Source of the DNA: Clostridia bacterium
GTDB taxonomy: Bacteria; Bacillota_A; Clostridia; Lachnospirales; Lachnospiraceae
NCBI GenBank assembly: GCA_012515365.1
Contig: JAAYYM010000147.1
Span: 1-5,634, forward strand
Direction of reading: 5' to 3'
DNA: 5,634 bases
In this document: in pieces, positions 5,141 to 5,634 of the stretch
Layout: every line of letters begins with the position of its first letter
Position numbering within the stretch: the stretch's first letter is position 1
Notes under the pieces: generated by a model
What the model was told of the DNA's origin: nothing
The model's database searches: none
What the model saw: the letters and a program-made list of their open reading frames with translations, nothing else
Translations under genes and position numbers: made by a program

Positions 5141-5634
5141 ATGAAATACAGAAAAGATAAATACGGAGCAGAACTGTCAGTCCTGGGATACGGATGTATG
5201 CGTTTTTCCAAGAAAAGGGGCAGCATCGACATAGAAAAAGCCGAAAGGGAAATAATGGCGGCCATTGAAGGCGGAGTCAATTATTTTGATACCGCCTATA
5301 CCTATTTGGGCAGTGAAGCTGCCTTGGGCAAAATACTTGCGGACAATAACTGCCGCGACAAAGTATATATTGCCACAAAACTTCCGGTGCCGGTGGTAAA
5401 CAGGGCGGCCCGGATCAATCAGATCTTCGAAAAGCAGCTGGAGCGTCTTCGGACCGATCATATAGATTATTATCTTATGCATACTATAACCGATATCGTT
5501 CAGTGGGACAGGATGATAAGGCTGGGCATCATCGACTGGATAAAAGAACAAAAAGAAAAGGGCAGGATCCGGAATATCGGCTTTTCATTCCACGGCAACA
5601 CAGATATGTTTCTTAAGGTGCTTGATGCCTATGA
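5141..5634 (+). CDS. Aldo/keto reductase family oxidoreductase (3'-truncated by window edge)
   Basis: The first 164 residues are visible and the frame runs off the window. They start MKYRKDKYGAELSVLGYGCM, a typical opening of bacterial aldo/keto reductases. The catalytic tetrad is present: Asp50 and Tyr55 in NYFDTAYTYLGSE, Lys80 in ATKLP, and His114 in DYYLMHTI. IRNIGFSFHG (143-152) is the conserved strand after helix 4. The pattern fits the larger COG1453 type, which in full length often carries a C-terminal 4Fe-4S ferredoxin-like segment; that part is outside the window. It would reduce aldehydes or ketones with NAD(P)H in the cytoplasm; the substrate is unknown. The start is the first ATG of the open frame; the nearest purine-rich site, AAGGA at 5121-5125, is rather far upstream, so initiation may be weak. 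Higher G+C than the cassette marks it as flanking host sequence. Confidence 0.88.
   Translation, partial: MKYRKDKYGAELSVLGYGCMRFSKKRGSIDIEKAEREIMAAIEGGVNYFDTAYTYLGSEAALGKILADNNCRDKVYIATKLPVPVVNRAARINQIFEKQLERLRTDHIDYYLMHTITDIVQWDRMIRLGIIDWIKEQKEKGRIRNIGFSFHGNTDMFLKVLDAY

Noticed and set aside
5177..5551. Minus-strand open frame of 124 codons near the right edge
   Set aside because: It lies opposite a clear aldo/keto reductase frame with all four catalytic residues.

Overview
The window looks chromosomal and comes from a low-GC Gram-positive bacterium, probably a clostridial relative such as Lachnospiraceae. The clues are the strong GGAGG-type ribosome sites, the A+T-rich codon choice and the protein families. 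It holds a four-gene restriction-modification operon on the + strand (about 930-4982). The operon lies between two partial oxidoreductase genes that look like host metabolic genes.

Left flank (1-618): the 3' part of a nitroreductase-family gene. A gene-poor stretch follows (619-929). It holds one short coding-like remnant with no start (682-804) and, just before the operon, a good sigma-A-type promoter (TTGCTA, 17 bp, TATAAT) with a very short leader.

Cassette: (1) a DpnM-type D12 class adenine methyltransferase with an unusual N-terminal helix-turn-helix domain; (2) a 444-residue protein with the helix-hairpin-helix and catalytic Lys/Asp signature of an HhH-GPD DNA glycosylase/lyase plus a Cys4 zinc-ribbon-like C-terminal part; (3) a DpnII/MboI-family restriction endonuclease, predicted to cut GATC; (4) a second amino-methyltransferase with FAGGGTT and HPPY motifs. 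Its motif order differs from that of classical DpnA. Gaps of 14, 19 and 9 bases, each with a ribosome site, argue for one transcript. The expected job is GATC methylation of self DNA and cleavage of unmodified invaders. The glycosylase-like gene sits between methylase and nuclease and is the part I cannot match to the classical DpnII or MboI layouts. It is the best candidate for something undescribed.

Right flank (4983-5634): a very A+T-rich spacer containing what looks like the decayed 3' end of a second copy of the last methyltransferase, then the 5' part of an aldo/keto reductase gene. Hand counts of G+C in 100-base samples give 26 (2521-2620) and 32 (4561-4660) inside the cassette, against 41 (361-460) and 51 (5341-5440) in the flanks. 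This is consistent with a horizontally acquired defence cassette. No RNA gene, CRISPR array, IS element or transposase is visible.
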